Below are positions 37,267 through 47,470 of a stretch of DNA of 64,000 nucleotides, piece by piece (within the stretch, counting starts at the first letter, position 1; each line of letters starts with the position of its first letter). The notes beneath the pieces are model-generated. The model saw only the letters and a list, made by a program, of their open reading frames with translations, made no database searches and was not told the DNA's origin. The position numbers were made by a program, and so were the translations under genes. Location: the NCBI GenBank assembly GCA_024234215.1, contig JACKOQ010000004.1, positions 62,001 through 126,000 of the forward strand, in the 5' to 3' direction. The stretch comes from Pseudomonadales bacterium. GTDB lineage: Bacteria; Pseudomonadota; Gammaproteobacteria; Pseudomonadales; UBA5862.

Positions 37267-40200
37267 ATGCAGGCGCGCCTTGAGGAGCATCATCACGGCC
37301 CTATGGATCCCCGCACTTTTTTGAGCAATAACGCAAATCCAAGTCGCCAGGCAGTGCCGAAAAAGCCCGCTGAATCGTCCGTCGAGCAGAATGCCGAAGC
37401 CGTGGCCATCGTCGGCATGGCCTTCCGTTTCCCGGGTGGCATGGAGGATGAGCAGGCCTTCTGGCGAGCGCTGCAGGAGGGGCGGGATCTGGTCAGCGCC
37501 ATTCCCGATGAGCGTTGGGCGGTTGAGACGCTGCAACACCCGAAGCGCGGCGAGGCGGGGCGCAGCATCACCTTCTCGGCCGGTGTGCTGTCGCGCATCG
37601 ATGCGTTCGATGCGCAATTCTTCGGCATTTCGCCCCGCGAAGCGGCCTGGATGGATCCGCAGCAGCGTCTGTTGCTGGAGCTGGCGTGGGAGTCGTTCGA
37701 AAACGCCGGGCAGCGACCCTCAGCACTGGCCGGCAGCCAGTGCGCGGTCTATGTCGGCATCGCCGGGCTCGATTACGGCATGCGGGCGCTGGATGACCTT
37801 TCCAGCATCACCAGCCACTTCATGACCGGCAACACGCTGAGCATCGTCGCCAACCGGCTCTCCTATGTGTTCGACCTGCATGGCCCTTCACTGGCTGTCG
37901 ACACCGCCTGCTCATCATCGCTGGTGGCGCTGCACCATGCCTGCAACAGTCTGCGCAGCGGCGAGGCCGAAGCGGCACTGGTGGGTGGGGTCAATCTGCT
38001 GCTGCATCCTTTTCCATTCGTGGGCTTCACCAAGGCTTCGATGCTCTCGGCGCAGGGGCGCTGCAAGGTTTTCGATGCCGAAGGGGATGGCTATGTCCGT
38101 GCCGAAGGCGGCGCGATGCTGTTTCTCAAGCCGTTGTCGCGGGCACTGGCCGATGGTGATCCGATCAAGGCGGTGATCCTGGCCAGCGGCACCAACAGCG
38201 ATGGTGCCCGCAACAAGAAGGGCATCACCATTCCCAGCGCCGAGGGTCAGAGCGAGCTGATGCGCACTGTGTTGCGCCGCAGCGGCCTGGCGCCGCAACA
38301 GGTCGATTTCATCGAGGCGCATGGCACCGGCACTGCGGTGGGTGATCCGGTCGAGACGATGGCGATCGGTCAGGTCTATGGCCAGTCGCGCCCAAGCGAT
38401 CGGCCGCTGCCGATCGGATCGGTCAAGAGCAACCTGGGCCATCTGGAGGCAGCCTCCGGCATGGCGGGCCTGGTGAAGGCCGTGCTCTGCCTGCAACACC
38501 GCGCCTTGCCCCCCTCGCTGCATCTGCACACGCCCAATCCCCATATCGACTTTGCCGGGCTGAATCTGAGTCTGGTCACCCGGAACACCGAACTGACGCC
38601 CCAGTCCGGCGGGCGGCTGGTGGCGGGCGTCAATTCATTCGGCTTCGGCGGCGCCAATGCCCATGTGTTGCTGCAGGAGCCGCCGCTGCGGCTGCTGCAG
38701 GGCAGTCATCGACCTGAGCCGGTGGCAGCGCCGCCGCTGTTTCTGTCGGCCCGCACGCACGAGGCGCTGCGGGCGATGGCGGCGGACTATGCCCGGCTGC
38801 TGCGCGAACAGCCCGCTGAAGCCTATTACGACCTGGCCTGTTCGGTCGTGCAGGACCGTGAGTGGATGGCGCAGCGCCTTGCGCTACGGGCCGAACCGGC
38901 CACGGCACTGCCGGAGCTGCTGGAGCAGTTTGCGCAGGCCGGGCAGGTGGCCGAAGTCGTGGTCGAGACCGCTCTGCCCGAAGCAGGGGGAGTGGTTTTT
39001 GTCTACTCCGGCAATGGCGCGCAGTGGCATGGCATGGGGCAGCGACTGCTGGGCGAATCTCCCCGTTTTGTCGAACTGCTGGCCGAGGTGGATTCGGTTC
39101 TGCAACCGCTGAGCGGTTTCTCGGTGCGGGCCGAACTGGAGTCGGAGGCTTCGCGACTCGACGACACCACCGTGGCCCAGCCACTGCTGTTTGCGATGCA
39201 GGTGACCATCACCCAGTTGCTGCGCGAGCGTGGGGTGCAGCCGCTGCTGGTGCTGGGACACAGCGTCGGTGAGGTCGCGGCGGCCTGGTGTGCCGGCGCG
39301 CTCGACCTCGAGCAGGCTGCGCGGCTGATCTGTGCCCGCAGCGCCGCGCAGGGGCTGACCAGGGGCAGTGGGCGCATGGCGGCCGTCGCGCTGTCGGCTG
39401 CGGAGGCCGAAGCCTGCATCGAGGCGCTTGGCGCTGCTCTGGAAGTGGAGATTGCCGGCATCAACAGTGCCGGCAATGTCACGCTCTCGGGCAGCCTGGC
39501 CGACCTTGAAACCCTCGGTGCCGAGTTGACAGCCAAGGGGGTCTTTTATCGGCTGCTCGACCTCGATTACGCCTTCCACAGTCGGCGAATGGACCCGATC
39601 GAGCAGCCGTTGCGCGAGAGCCTGGCAGAACTGGTACCGACCAGTTCGAGCGGTGTGCACTTTGTCTCGACGGTGACCGGCGAACAGTTGAGCACAGAAC
39701 GGCTCGATGCCGGCTACTGGTGGCGCAACGTGCGTGAGCCGGTGCAGTTCGCCAGGGGTGTCGAGCGTGCCATTGCTCTGGGTGGAGGCTGCTTCATCGA
39801 AATCGGCCCCCATGCCATCCTGCAGCGTTACCTCGGTGAAGGGCTCAAGTCGGCGAACCGGGTGGGACGGGTGCTGCCGACACTGCGCCGCGACGACGAC
39901 GGCCCGGAGCGGATCGAAGAGGCGGCCCTGCGTGCCCACCTGCTTGCAGCGCAGCCGAACCTTACGGCCTACTTTCCGGCAGTGGGGCGGCGGGTCGCCC
40001 TGCCCAACTATCCATGGCAGCGTGAGCGGCACTGGCATCCGGTTTCCAGCGAAAGCCATGGCCTGATCCAGCGGCGGCGCATCCATCCGCTGCTGGGCTG
40101 GCGCCTCTCCGAGCTGGAGGCCGGCTGGGAGAACACGCTCGATCCGCGGTCCTTGCCCTGGCTGGCCGACCATCAGGTGGGCGGCGCCGTGGTGTTTCCG

Positions 40201-43200
40201 GCGGCGGCCTATGCCGAGATGGCGCTCGCGGCGGCGCAACTGTGGCATGGCAAGCCGCAAACGGGGTTCGAGCAGCTCGATATCGTCGCGCCACTGGTGT
40301 TCGATGGTGAGCGGGCGCGGACACTGCGCTTCACCCTCAATCCACGCGATGGCGGCTTTCAGATCAGCAGCCGCCAGCGGCTTGGCGAAGAGCCGTGGGC
40401 GCTGCATGCCACCGGCCGCCTGCTCGATCTGCCGGGCAGCGAAGCAGCGCGGTCGATGATCGCCCCGGTCGCGGTGGCCGAGCGCACGGTCGACCATGCC
40501 AGCCACTACGCCCTGACCGCCGCAGTCGGGCTCGGCTACGGCCCGGCTTTTCAGGGCGTGCGGGAGCTGTGCATCGATGGCGATCTGCTCGAGGCGCAGC
40601 TGAGTGCGCCGGCTGAAGTGGCTGATGACTCCCGCTATCTGCTCCATCCGGCGCTGCTCGATCTGGCCTGTCAGAGCCTGGTCGATTTCTTTCAGCCGCA
40701 GATCGAAGCCGGACGAGGCGTGGCCTTTCTGCCGATCAAGATCACCCGGTTGCACCGCCATCGCGAAACTTCGATCAGCTCGCTCCGGGCGCGGCTGCTG
40801 CGTCACGGTCTGCGTTCGGTGCTGGCCGATTTCGAGCTGTTCGATGCCGATGGTGCCCTGGTGGCACGGATGGAGGGGTGCCGGTTCCGTGCCGCACCCT
40901 TGGTCGTGCCGACGCATGGCGCACCGATGCGCTGGCGCATCGTGCCGAGGCTGCGCCCGCATCCGCGCGATCTGGCGACCAGCCAGTTTCCGGCGCCGGC
41001 GCAACTTGCCGAAACGGTGCGGCAGCAGTTTCTGCAGCACGAAGAGAGACTGGCGCGGCAGCTCTGGTTTGGTGAGACGCTGCCGCTGATCGAAGCATTG
41101 ACGCTGTCGTTCATCCACGAGGCCTTCATGGCTGTGGCGCAACCGGGTCAGGAGGCACTGCAGGCCGCCATGCAGGGGCCGGTTGCCGCGTCGGCCTATC
41201 TGCGCTGGATGGCTGAGCTGCTGAGCGAGGAGGGGCTGCTCGAAGAGGTGGATGGCCTCTGGCGGTTGCTTCCGGCCGCAGAACTGCCGCAGGCCGCACT
41301 GATCTGGCAGACGCTGTTGCGTGATGCGCCCGCTGCGGTCGCGCAACTGACGCTGCTGGGGCGGGTTGGCTGCCAACTGCCACGGCTGCTCCGGGGTGAG
41401 GCGTCTGCCGATGTGCTGGCCCGCGAAGTGAGCCACTCACCGCTGGCCGAAACCCTGCTCGATGAGGATCCGCTCCATCTCGGCAGCGGCTGGGCTGTGC
41501 GCAAGCTGCTGGAGCTGTTGCAGGCGGCGCAGCCTGCCGGGCGCCGGTTGCGTGTTCTGGAGCTCGCCTCGGGACCCAGTGCGCTGCCGCGCCATTTCGC
41601 CGCGGCGCTGCAGGAAGAGCGCATGGAGTATCTGCTGCTGCACAGCGATGAGGTGCACTGCCAGCGACAGCAGGCCGAGTTCGAGAAGATGCGCAATGTC
41701 ACCGTTCTGGGTATCGACCTGGCCGACTGGACGCTGTCGGCGCAGAAAGTGGCGCTGCAACCCTTCGATGTCGTGGTGCTGCGCCATGTCGTGCACCGTG
41801 CGCCGTTTCCTCATCAGGCATTGGCGCAGGCGCGGCAGTGGCTGACGCAGGGTGGCCTGCTGCTGCTGGCCGAGCAGCATGCCGACTGGAGCGCCGACCT
41901 GCTGGGTGGGCTCGACGCCGACTGGTGGAGCGAGGATCAGGCGCAACCGCGCCGGCCGCTGTCGTCACTGCAGGCGCCGGAGGTCTGGCGGCAACTGCTG
42001 GCCGAAGCGCAGTTCGAGGCGATCGAACTTCTGAACGAACCGACCCTGCCCGCAGGGCTGAACGCTGGCAGCCATCTGCTGCTGGCCCGGCGACCGGAGC
42101 AGATCGAGCGCCTGCCGGTCGAGCCAGCGCCCGAAGCCGAGCGCTGGCTGCTGCTGATCGACGAAGCCTCTGCGGCGCTGGCCCACTCGTTGCGACAACG
42201 GCTTGAGCAGCAGGGGCAGCAGGTGATGATGGCTGAGGCGGAAACCGAGGCGCAGGCCATCGCGGCCGGCTGTGACCACCTGCTGTTGCTGCGTGGCTGG
42301 CAGCCGTTCTGTCCCGAAACCGCGTTGCAGTGGCCGATGGCGCTGCCGGCACTGATCCAGCAGCTGTTGTACAGCGCGAGCGAAGTCGTGCCACAGCTGT
42401 GGCTCGTCACGCATGGTGGTGCCCTGGCCGATGGGCTGCCTGCTTCGGCAACGGTCCAGCCGCACCAAGGGGCAGTCTGGGGTTTCGGACGGGTGCTGAT
42501 GAATGAGTGCCCGATGTTCGACTGCACGCTGATCGACATTGCCTGCGATCTGGAGGCCGCCGATCTGGCGGCACGGCTGAGCCAGGAGCTGCTCCAGCCC
42601 GACGGTGCCAGTGAAATCGTGCTGACCGAATCGGCGCGCCATGCACTGTGCATGCAGCAGGCGACCCGGCAGAGGGTGGCCGACCCGAACGGTGCAGCCC
42701 GCTACCGGCTCGACTTCCACCTGCCCGGCAAGCTGAAAAACCTGCGCTGGCTACCGGCTGCCGAGCAGCCGCTGGCCGGGCATGAGATCGAGGTGATGCC
42801 GCGGGCGGTGGGGCTCAACTTCCGCGATGTCATGTATCTGATGGGCCTTTTGCCCGATGAGGCGGTCGAGAATGGCTTTGCCGGTGCCAGTCTGGGGCTG
42901 GAATTCGCCGGGGTCGTCAGCCGGGTGGGCGACGCCGTGCAGGATCTGGCGCCGGGCGACGCCGTCATGGGTTTTGGCGCCTCCTGTTTCGCCAGCCATG
43001 TCGTGACCCGTGCCGGCGCGGTGGCCCGCATGCCGGCGGGCTGGTCCTTCGCCAGCGCGGCCACGGTGCCGACGGTCTTCTTTACGGTCTACTATGCCCT
43101 CAAACATCTGGCCGATCTGCAACCCGGCGAGCGGGTGCTGATCCATGGCGCGGCCGGTGGCGTCGGCATGGCTGCCATCCAGTTGGCCCGCCATCTGGGC

Positions 43201-44964
43201 GCGGAGATCTTTGCCACGGCCGGCAGTGACGAGAAGCGCGATTTCGTGCGGCTGCTCGGCGCCGACCATGTGTTCGATTCGCGCACGCTGGCATTTGCCG
43301 ATCAGATTATGGAGGTCACTGCGGGCGAAGGGGTCGATGTGGTGCTCAACTCGCTGGCGGGTGAAGCCGTCCGCTGCAATCTGCGGCTGCTCAAGCCATT
43401 CGGGCGTTTTCTCGAACTCGGCAAGCGTGATTTTTTCGAGAACACCCCGATCGGGCTGCGTGTTTTCAAGGAGAACATCAGCTACTTCGGCATCGATGCC
43501 GACCAGCTTCTCACCGCGCGACCGGCACTGGCCGAGCGGCTGTTCGGCGAAGTGATGGCGCTGTTCGAGCAGCGCGTGCTGACCCCGTTGCCGCAGCGCA
43601 GCTTCGCGGCGGAGCGGGTGGTCGAGGCCTTCAGGGTCATGCAGCAGTCCCGCCACATCGGCAAGATCGTGGTGACGCTCGATGCACCGCCCACGCGGAT
43701 CGAGCCGGATGCGCCGCTGCCGCAGTTGCAGTGCGGCAAAGAGGAGCGCTGGCTGATCAGCGGTGGTCTGAGCGGCTTCGGGCTCGCCACCGCCCAGCGA
43801 CTGGCGGCGCGTGGCGTGGGCCATCTGCTGCTGCTCGGCCGGCGTGGCGCCGACACCCCGGATGCACGACAGGCGGTGGAGGCGCTGCGGACCAGCGGCG
43901 TCGAAGTCACGCCACTGGCCTGTGATGTCACCGATGCGGCGGCAGTTGCCGAGCTGATCGAGCGGATCAAACAGCAGGGGCCACCGCTCACCGGCATCGT
44001 CCATGCCGCCATGAGCCTCGATGACGGGTTGATCGGCAGCCTCGATGCGCAGCGCATGGCCCAGGTGCTGCGGCCCAAGCTGCTGGGCGCCTGGAACCTG
44101 CACCGGCTCACCCTCGATCTGCCGATCAGGCACTTTGTGCTCTATTCATCGATCACCACCGGCATCGGCAATCCGGGGCAGGCCAACTACGTGGCCGCCA
44201 ATGGCGCGCTCGAGGTGCTGGCGCGGATGCGGCGGGCCGCCGGCCTGCCGGCCACCTGCATCGGTTGGGGACCGATCGGCGATGCGGGTTACCTGAGCCG
44301 CAATGAGGCGACCAAGGCGCAGCTCGAACAGCGGTTGGGCCGGCCGCCGCTGACGGCCGAGCAGGCGCTCGATCAGTTGGAGCAACTGCTGAGCGAGCCA
44401 TGCGCCGGTCCGGTGACGGTGGCCGATTTCGACTGGAAGGTGCTGTCGCGGCTGTTGCCTTCCGCCCACGCCAGCCGTTTTGATGAGCTCAATCGGCAGT
44501 TTGCGCAGAAGCAGCAGGGCATGGAGCAGGAGATCGATTTTCGCACCCTGCTGGCCGACAGGACGCCCGCCGAGGCCCATGAGCTGTTGCGTGACGTGGT
44601 GCTCCAGCAGGTGGCGCAGATTCTCAGCCTCGGTGCCGAGCGCATCGACCGCAACCGTTCACTGCACGAACTCGGCATGGACTCACTGATGATGGTCGAA
44701 CTGGCGTTGGGGCTGGAGCAGCAGTTCGGCATTCGCCTGCCGGTGATGCTGCTCAACGAAGCGCCGACGATCGAGCAGGTGACGGCCCGCATCCTCGACC
44801 GGCTGTTGGCCGACGAAACCAGCGAGGCCAGCGGCGCCGAATCGCTCGATCTGCTGGTACAGCAGATGGCCAGACAGCATGGCGAGGTGGCAGATGCGCA
44901 GGAGATCGCCGAACTGGCCAACACGGCCAAGGCGCTGCGGGACGCCGGGAGGGTGGCCGGATGA
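37267..44964 (+). CDS. Single-module reducing type I polyketide synthase (KS-AT-DH-ψMT-ER-KR-ACP)
   Basis: The 2565-residue protein builds a reduced acyl chain on its own ACP. KS: DTACSSSLVALH (Cys215), EAHGTGT (His352), SNLGHLEAASG (His392). AT: LGHSVGEV (Ser666), with AFHS suggesting malonyl-CoA. DH: LADHQVGGAVVFPAAAY (His969) and HPALLDLACQ (Asp1132). A methyltransferase-like region at about 1390-1560 has VLELASGPS in place of the glycine-rich SAM motif and is probably inactive. ER: LIHGAAGGVGMAA (about 1960). KR: LISGGLSGFGLA (about 2163), with Ser and Tyr2308 in YSSITTGIGNPGQANYVAAN. ACP: LGMDSLMMVE (Ser2473). There is no thioesterase or loading module, so the enzyme is likely iterative. 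The start is either 37267 or ATG 37303. The stop overlaps the next ATG. Confidence 0.95.
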   Translation: MQARLEEHHHGPMDPRTFLSNNANPSRQAVPKKPAESSVEQNAEAVAIVGMAFRFPGGMEDEQAFWRALQEGRDLVSAIPDERWAVETLQHPKRGEAGRSITFSAGVLSRIDAFDAQFFGISPREAAWMDPQQRLLLELAWESFENAGQRPSALAGSQCAVYVGIAGLDYGMRALDDLSSITSHFMTGNTLSIVANRLSYVFDLHGPSLAVDTACSSSLVALHHACNSLRSGEAEAALVGGVNLLLHPFPFVGFTKASMLSAQGRCKVFDAEGDGYVRAEGGAMLFLKPLSRALADGDPIKAVILASGTNSDGARNKKGITIPSAEGQSELMRTVLRRSGLAPQQVDFIEAHGTGTAVGDPVETMAIGQVYGQSRPSDRPLPIGSVKSNLGHLEAASGMAGLVKAVLCLQHRALPPSLHLHTPNPHIDFAGLNLSLVTRNTELTPQSGGRLVAGVNSFGFGGANAHVLLQEPPLRLLQGSHRPEPVAAPPLFLSARTHEALRAMAADYARLLREQPAEAYYDLACSVVQDREWMAQRLALRAEPATALPELLEQFAQAGQVAEVVVETALPEAGGVVFVYSGNGAQWHGMGQRLLGESPRFVELLAEVDSVLQPLSGFSVRAELESEASRLDDTTVAQPLLFAMQVTITQLLRERGVQPLLVLGHSVGEVAAAWCAGALDLEQAARLICARSAAQGLTRGSGRMAAVALSAAEAEACIEALGAALEVEIAGINSAGNVTLSGSLADLETLGAELTAKGVFYRLLDLDYAFHSRRMDPIEQPLRESLAELVPTSSSGVHFVSTVTGEQLSTERLDAGYWWRNVREPVQFARGVERAIALGGGCFIEIGPHAILQRYLGEGLKSANRVGRVLPTLRRDDDGPERIEEAALRAHLLAAQPNLTAYFPAVGRRVALPNYPWQRERHWHPVSSESHGLIQRRRIHPLLGWRLSELEAGWENTLDPRSLPWLADHQVGGAVVFPAAAYAEMALAAAQLWHGKPQTGFEQLDIVAPLVFDGERARTLRFTLNPRDGGFQISSRQRLGEEPWALHATGRLLDLPGSEAARSMIAPVAVAERTVDHASHYALTAAVGLGYGPAFQGVRELCIDGDLLEAQLSAPAEVADDSRYLLHPALLDLACQSLVDFFQPQIEAGRGVAFLPIKITRLHRHRETSISSLRARLLRHGLRSVLADFELFDADGALVARMEGCRFRAAPLVVPTHGAPMRWRIVPRLRPHPRDLATSQFPAPAQLAETVRQQFLQHEERLARQLWFGETLPLIEALTLSFIHEAFMAVAQPGQEALQAAMQGPVAASAYLRWMAELLSEEGLLEEVDGLWRLLPAAELPQAALIWQTLLRDAPAAVAQLTLLGRVGCQLPRLLRGEASADVLAREVSHSPLAETLLDEDPLHLGSGWAVRKLLELLQAAQPAGRRLRVLELASGPSALPRHFAAALQEERMEYLLLHSDEVHCQRQQAEFEKMRNVTVLGIDLADWTLSAQKVALQPFDVVVLRHVVHRAPFPHQALAQARQWLTQGGLLLLAEQHADWSADLLGGLDADWWSEDQAQPRRPLSSLQAPEVWRQLLAEAQFEAIELLNEPTLPAGLNAGSHLLLARRPEQIERLPVEPAPEAERWLLLIDEASAALAHSLRQRLEQQGQQVMMAEAETEAQAIAAGCDHLLLLRGWQPFCPETALQWPMALPALIQQLLYSASEVVPQLWLVTHGGALADGLPASATVQPHQGAVWGFGRVLMNECPMFDCTLIDIACDLEAADLAARLSQELLQPDGASEIVLTESARHALCMQQATRQRVADPNGAARYRLDFHLPGKLKNLRWLPAAEQPLAGHEIEVMPRAVGLNFRDVMYLMGLLPDEAVENGFAGASLGLEFAGVVSRVGDAVQDLAPGDAVMGFGASCFASHVVTRAGAVARMPAGWSFASAATVPTVFFTVYYALKHLADLQPGERVLIHGAAGGVGMAAIQLARHLGAEIFATAGSDEKRDFVRLLGADHVFDSRTLAFADQIMEVTAGEGVDVVLNSLAGEAVRCNLRLLKPFGRFLELGKRDFFENTPIGLRVFKENISYFGIDADQLLTARPALAERLFGEVMALFEQRVLTPLPQRSFAAERVVEAFRVMQQSRHIGKIVVTLDAPPTRIEPDAPLPQLQCGKEERWLISGGLSGFGLATAQRLAARGVGHLLLLGRRGADTPDARQAVEALRTSGVEVTPLACDVTDAAAVAELIERIKQQGPPLTGIVHAAMSLDDGLIGSLDAQRMAQVLRPKLLGAWNLHRLTLDLPIRHFVLYSSITTGIGNPGQANYVAANGALEVLARMRRAAGLPATCIGWGPIGDAGYLSRNEATKAQLEQRLGRPPLTAEQALDQLEQLLSEPCAGPVTVADFDWKVLSRLLPSAHASRFDELNRQFAQKQQGMEQEIDFRTLLADRTPAEAHELLRDVVLQQVAQILSLGAERIDRNRSLHELGMDSLMMVELALGLEQQFGIRLPVMLLNEAPTIEQVTARILDRLLADETSEASGAESLDLLVQQMARQHGEVADAQEIAELANTAKALRDAGRVAG

Positions 44965-46352
44965 GCCAAACTCCGGGCGGTGGCATCGACAAGCAGCGGC
45001 TGATCCACCGTGTGCTCGACAGACGCATCGGCCAGGAGCGGCCGCTAGGCACAACCGGCGTGCGGCGCAACTCCACCTCGGCACAGATACCCGATGAGTT
45101 CTGCCGCTTCGATCGCCATCCGCAGTACGAGAAGATCGTCGTGCCCAAGGTGGCGGCCGAGCGCTTCGGCATCGACAACCCCTTCTTCAAGGCCCATGAC
45201 GGGGTGGCCGATGCAGTGACCCGCATCGGTGGCCGCCCCTTCATCAACTACTCCAGTTACAACTACCTCGGTCTGTGCGGCCATCCCGAGGTCAACCGGG
45301 CGGCGCAACAGGCGATCGAGCGCTACGGCACCTCGGCCTCGGCCAGCCGCCTGGTGGCGGGCGAGCGGCCGGTTCAGCGCGAGCTGGAACAGGGCATCGC
45401 CGAACTCTATGGCGTGGAAGATTGCATCGTCTTCGTCAGCGGCCATGCCACCAATGTCAGCACCATCGGCTACCTGTTCGGTCCGCGCGATCTGGTGCTG
45501 CACGACCAGCTCATCCACAACAGCGTGCTCGAAGGGATCAAACTTGCCGGCAGCGCGCGCCGTGCCTTTGCGCACAACGACACTCAGGCGCTCGATGCCC
45601 TGCTGAGCGAGCTTCGCGGACAGTTCGAGCGGGTGCTGATCGTGGTCGAGGGCCACTACAGCATGGATGGTGACCTGCCCGATCTGCCGGCGCTGGTCGA
45701 GATCAAACAGCGGCACAAGGCCTTTTTGATGGTGGATGAGGCGCACTCGCTGGGCGTGCTGGGCCGCACCGGCCGCGGACTGCACGAGCAGTGCGGCGTC
45801 GCTGCCAGCGCAGTCGACATCTGGATGGGCACGCTCAGCAAGAGCCTGGCCGGTTGCGGCGGCTACATCGCCGGCGAGCGGGCGCTGGTCGAGCACCTGA
45901 AGTACGCGGCGCCCGGTTTCGTCTACAGCGTCGGCATCTCGCCGGTGCTGGCGGCGGCCTCATTGCAGGCGCTGCGCATCATGCAGCGTGAACCCGAGCG
46001 GGTGGCACTGCTGCAGGCGCGGGCGCAGGACTTTCTGCGGCGTGCCCGCCAGGCGGGGCTCGATACCGGCCATTCACAGGGTTTTGCGGTGGTGCCGCTG
46101 CTCACTGGCAGCTCGTTCGAGGCGGTCAGGTTGTCGAACCGGCTGTTCGAACAGGGCATCAACGTTCAGCCGATCATCCATCCGGCCGTCGAAGAGCGGG
46201 CGGCGCGGCTGCGATTCTTTATCAGCGCCACCCACACCGAGGCGCAGATTGCCACCACCATCGACCTGCTCACCGATCTGCGCAGTGAAGCCACAGGCAT
46301 CGAGCGACAGCCTGCAACCACACCGACAACTCACCCGAACGATTCGACATGA
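44961..46352 (+). CDS. Alpha-oxoamine synthase, serine palmitoyltransferase-like
   Basis: This 463-residue fold-type I PLP enzyme condenses an acyl thioester with an amino acid, losing CO2. The active site reads VDEAHSLGVLG and GTLSKSLAGCGGYIAG (PLP Lys294). The EAHS and SKS forms are closer to serine palmitoyltransferase than to BioF or Kbl, which usually have DAH and other Lys contexts. VEGHYSMDGDLPDL and NYSSYNYLGL are also present. A Lys/Arg-rich N-terminal extension of about 45 residues precedes the fold. Its ATG overlaps the PKS stop (ATGA), so it probably releases the PKS chain from the ACP as an amino ketone. Ser, Ala or Gly could be the co-substrate. Confidence 0.9.
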   Translation: MSQTPGGGIDKQRLIHRVLDRRIGQERPLGTTGVRRNSTSAQIPDEFCRFDRHPQYEKIVVPKVAAERFGIDNPFFKAHDGVADAVTRIGGRPFINYSSYNYLGLCGHPEVNRAAQQAIERYGTSASASRLVAGERPVQRELEQGIAELYGVEDCIVFVSGHATNVSTIGYLFGPRDLVLHDQLIHNSVLEGIKLAGSARRAFAHNDTQALDALLSELRGQFERVLIVVEGHYSMDGDLPDLPALVEIKQRHKAFLMVDEAHSLGVLGRTGRGLHEQCGVAASAVDIWMGTLSKSLAGCGGYIAGERALVEHLKYAAPGFVYSVGISPVLAAASLQALRIMQREPERVALLQARAQDFLRRARQAGLDTGHSQGFAVVPLLTGSSFEAVRLSNRLFEQGINVQPIIHPAVEERAARLRFFISATHTEAQIATTIDLLTDLRSEATGIERQPATTPTTHPNDST

Positions 46353-47464
46353 AGCTTTCGCAACGTCTGCCAGCCGCCCTCCAGCGCATCAGTCCGCTGT
46401 TTCTGGCCACCGTGGTCCTGCCGACCCTGCTGGCACTGATCTACTACGGCCTGCTGGCCTCGGATGTCTACATCTCCGAGAGCCATTTCGTCATCCGCAG
46501 CCCGGAGCGTCAGAGTACCTCACCACTCGGCTTCCTGCTGAAGGGGGCCGGTTTTGCCCGCGCCGAGGATGATGCCCATGCCGTGCAGAACTTCATGCTG
46601 TCGCGCGATGCGGTGCGGGCGCTCGATGGCGAGCTGGGCATCAAGCAGGCCTACAGCGCAGCCGATCTGGACCTGCTGAGCCGCTTTCCCGGGCTCGACT
46701 GGGATGACAGCTTCGAGAACTTTCACCGCTACTTTCAGAAGCAGGTCACCATCCAGCTCGACCCCACCTCATCGATCAGCATCCTGACGGTGCGTGCCTT
46801 CAGCGCGCAGCAGGCTGAGGCGATCAACCGCCGGCTGCTGGAACTGGGCGAGCAACTGGTCAACCGCCTGAACGAGCGCGGACGCGATGACCTGATCCGC
46901 TATGCCGCCAAGGAGGTGAGCGATCTCGAAGCCAAGGCCAAGAGTGCCGCGCTGGCGCTGGCCCAGTACCGCAATGCCCAGGGCGTGATCGACCCGGAGC
47001 GGCAATCGAGCATCCCCCTGCAACAGATCGCCAAACTGCAAGAAGAGCTGATCGCCACCAAGGCGCAGCGCCTGCAACTGGAGCGGGTGGCCAGGGAGAA
47101 CCCGCAACTGCCACTGCTGCAACAGCGTATCCAGTTGCTCGAACAGGAGATCGAGGCCGCATCGATGCGCGTGGCGGGCGGCGACCGCTCCCTGGCCGGC
47201 AAGGCGGCGGAGTTCCAGCGGCTGGCACTGGAGAAGGAGTTTGCCGACAAGATGCTCGCCAGTGCCATGAGCACCCTGGAGCTGGCCCGCAACGAAGCGC
47301 AGCGCCAGCAGCTCTACCTCGAACGGGTCGCCCAGCCCAGCCTGCCCGACCAGGCGCTGGAGCCGAGACGGATTCGCAACATCGCCTCGGTGCTGGTGCT
47401 GGGACTGATCAGCTGGGGGGTGCTGGGCATGCTGATTGCCGGCATCCGCGAACATCAGGATTGA
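46349..47464 (+). CDS. Capsule export inner-membrane protein, KpsE/BexC/CtrB type (PCP-3)
   Basis: The 371-residue protein has TM helices at about residues 20-40 (PLFLATVVLPTLLALIYYG) and 343-363 (IASVLVLGLISWGVLGMLIA), around a periplasmic coiled-coil domain with the proline-containing SLPDQALEPRRI before TM2. The family bridges the KpsMT transporter to the outer-membrane Wza/KpsD channel. Its ATG overlaps the SPT-like stop by 4 nt, so lipid synthesis and export genes are translationally coupled. Confidence 0.93.
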   Translation: MKLSQRLPAALQRISPLFLATVVLPTLLALIYYGLLASDVYISESHFVIRSPERQSTSPLGFLLKGAGFARAEDDAHAVQNFMLSRDAVRALDGELGIKQAYSAADLDLLSRFPGLDWDDSFENFHRYFQKQVTIQLDPTSSISILTVRAFSAQQAEAINRRLLELGEQLVNRLNERGRDDLIRYAAKEVSDLEAKAKSAALALAQYRNAQGVIDPERQSSIPLQQIAKLQEELIATKAQRLQLERVARENPQLPLLQQRIQLLEQEIEAASMRVAGGDRSLAGKAAEFQRLALEKEFADKMLASAMSTLELARNEAQRQQLYLERVAQPSLPDQALEPRRIRNIASVLVLGLISWGVLGMLIAGIREHQD

Positions 47465-47470
47465 GCCGCC

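Noticed and set aside
38884..41436. Long open frame of 850 codons on the minus strand inside the PKS gene
   Set aside because: It is antisense to well-supported KS/AT/DH domains, has no recognisable domain, and is the expected by-product of GC-rich third positions.
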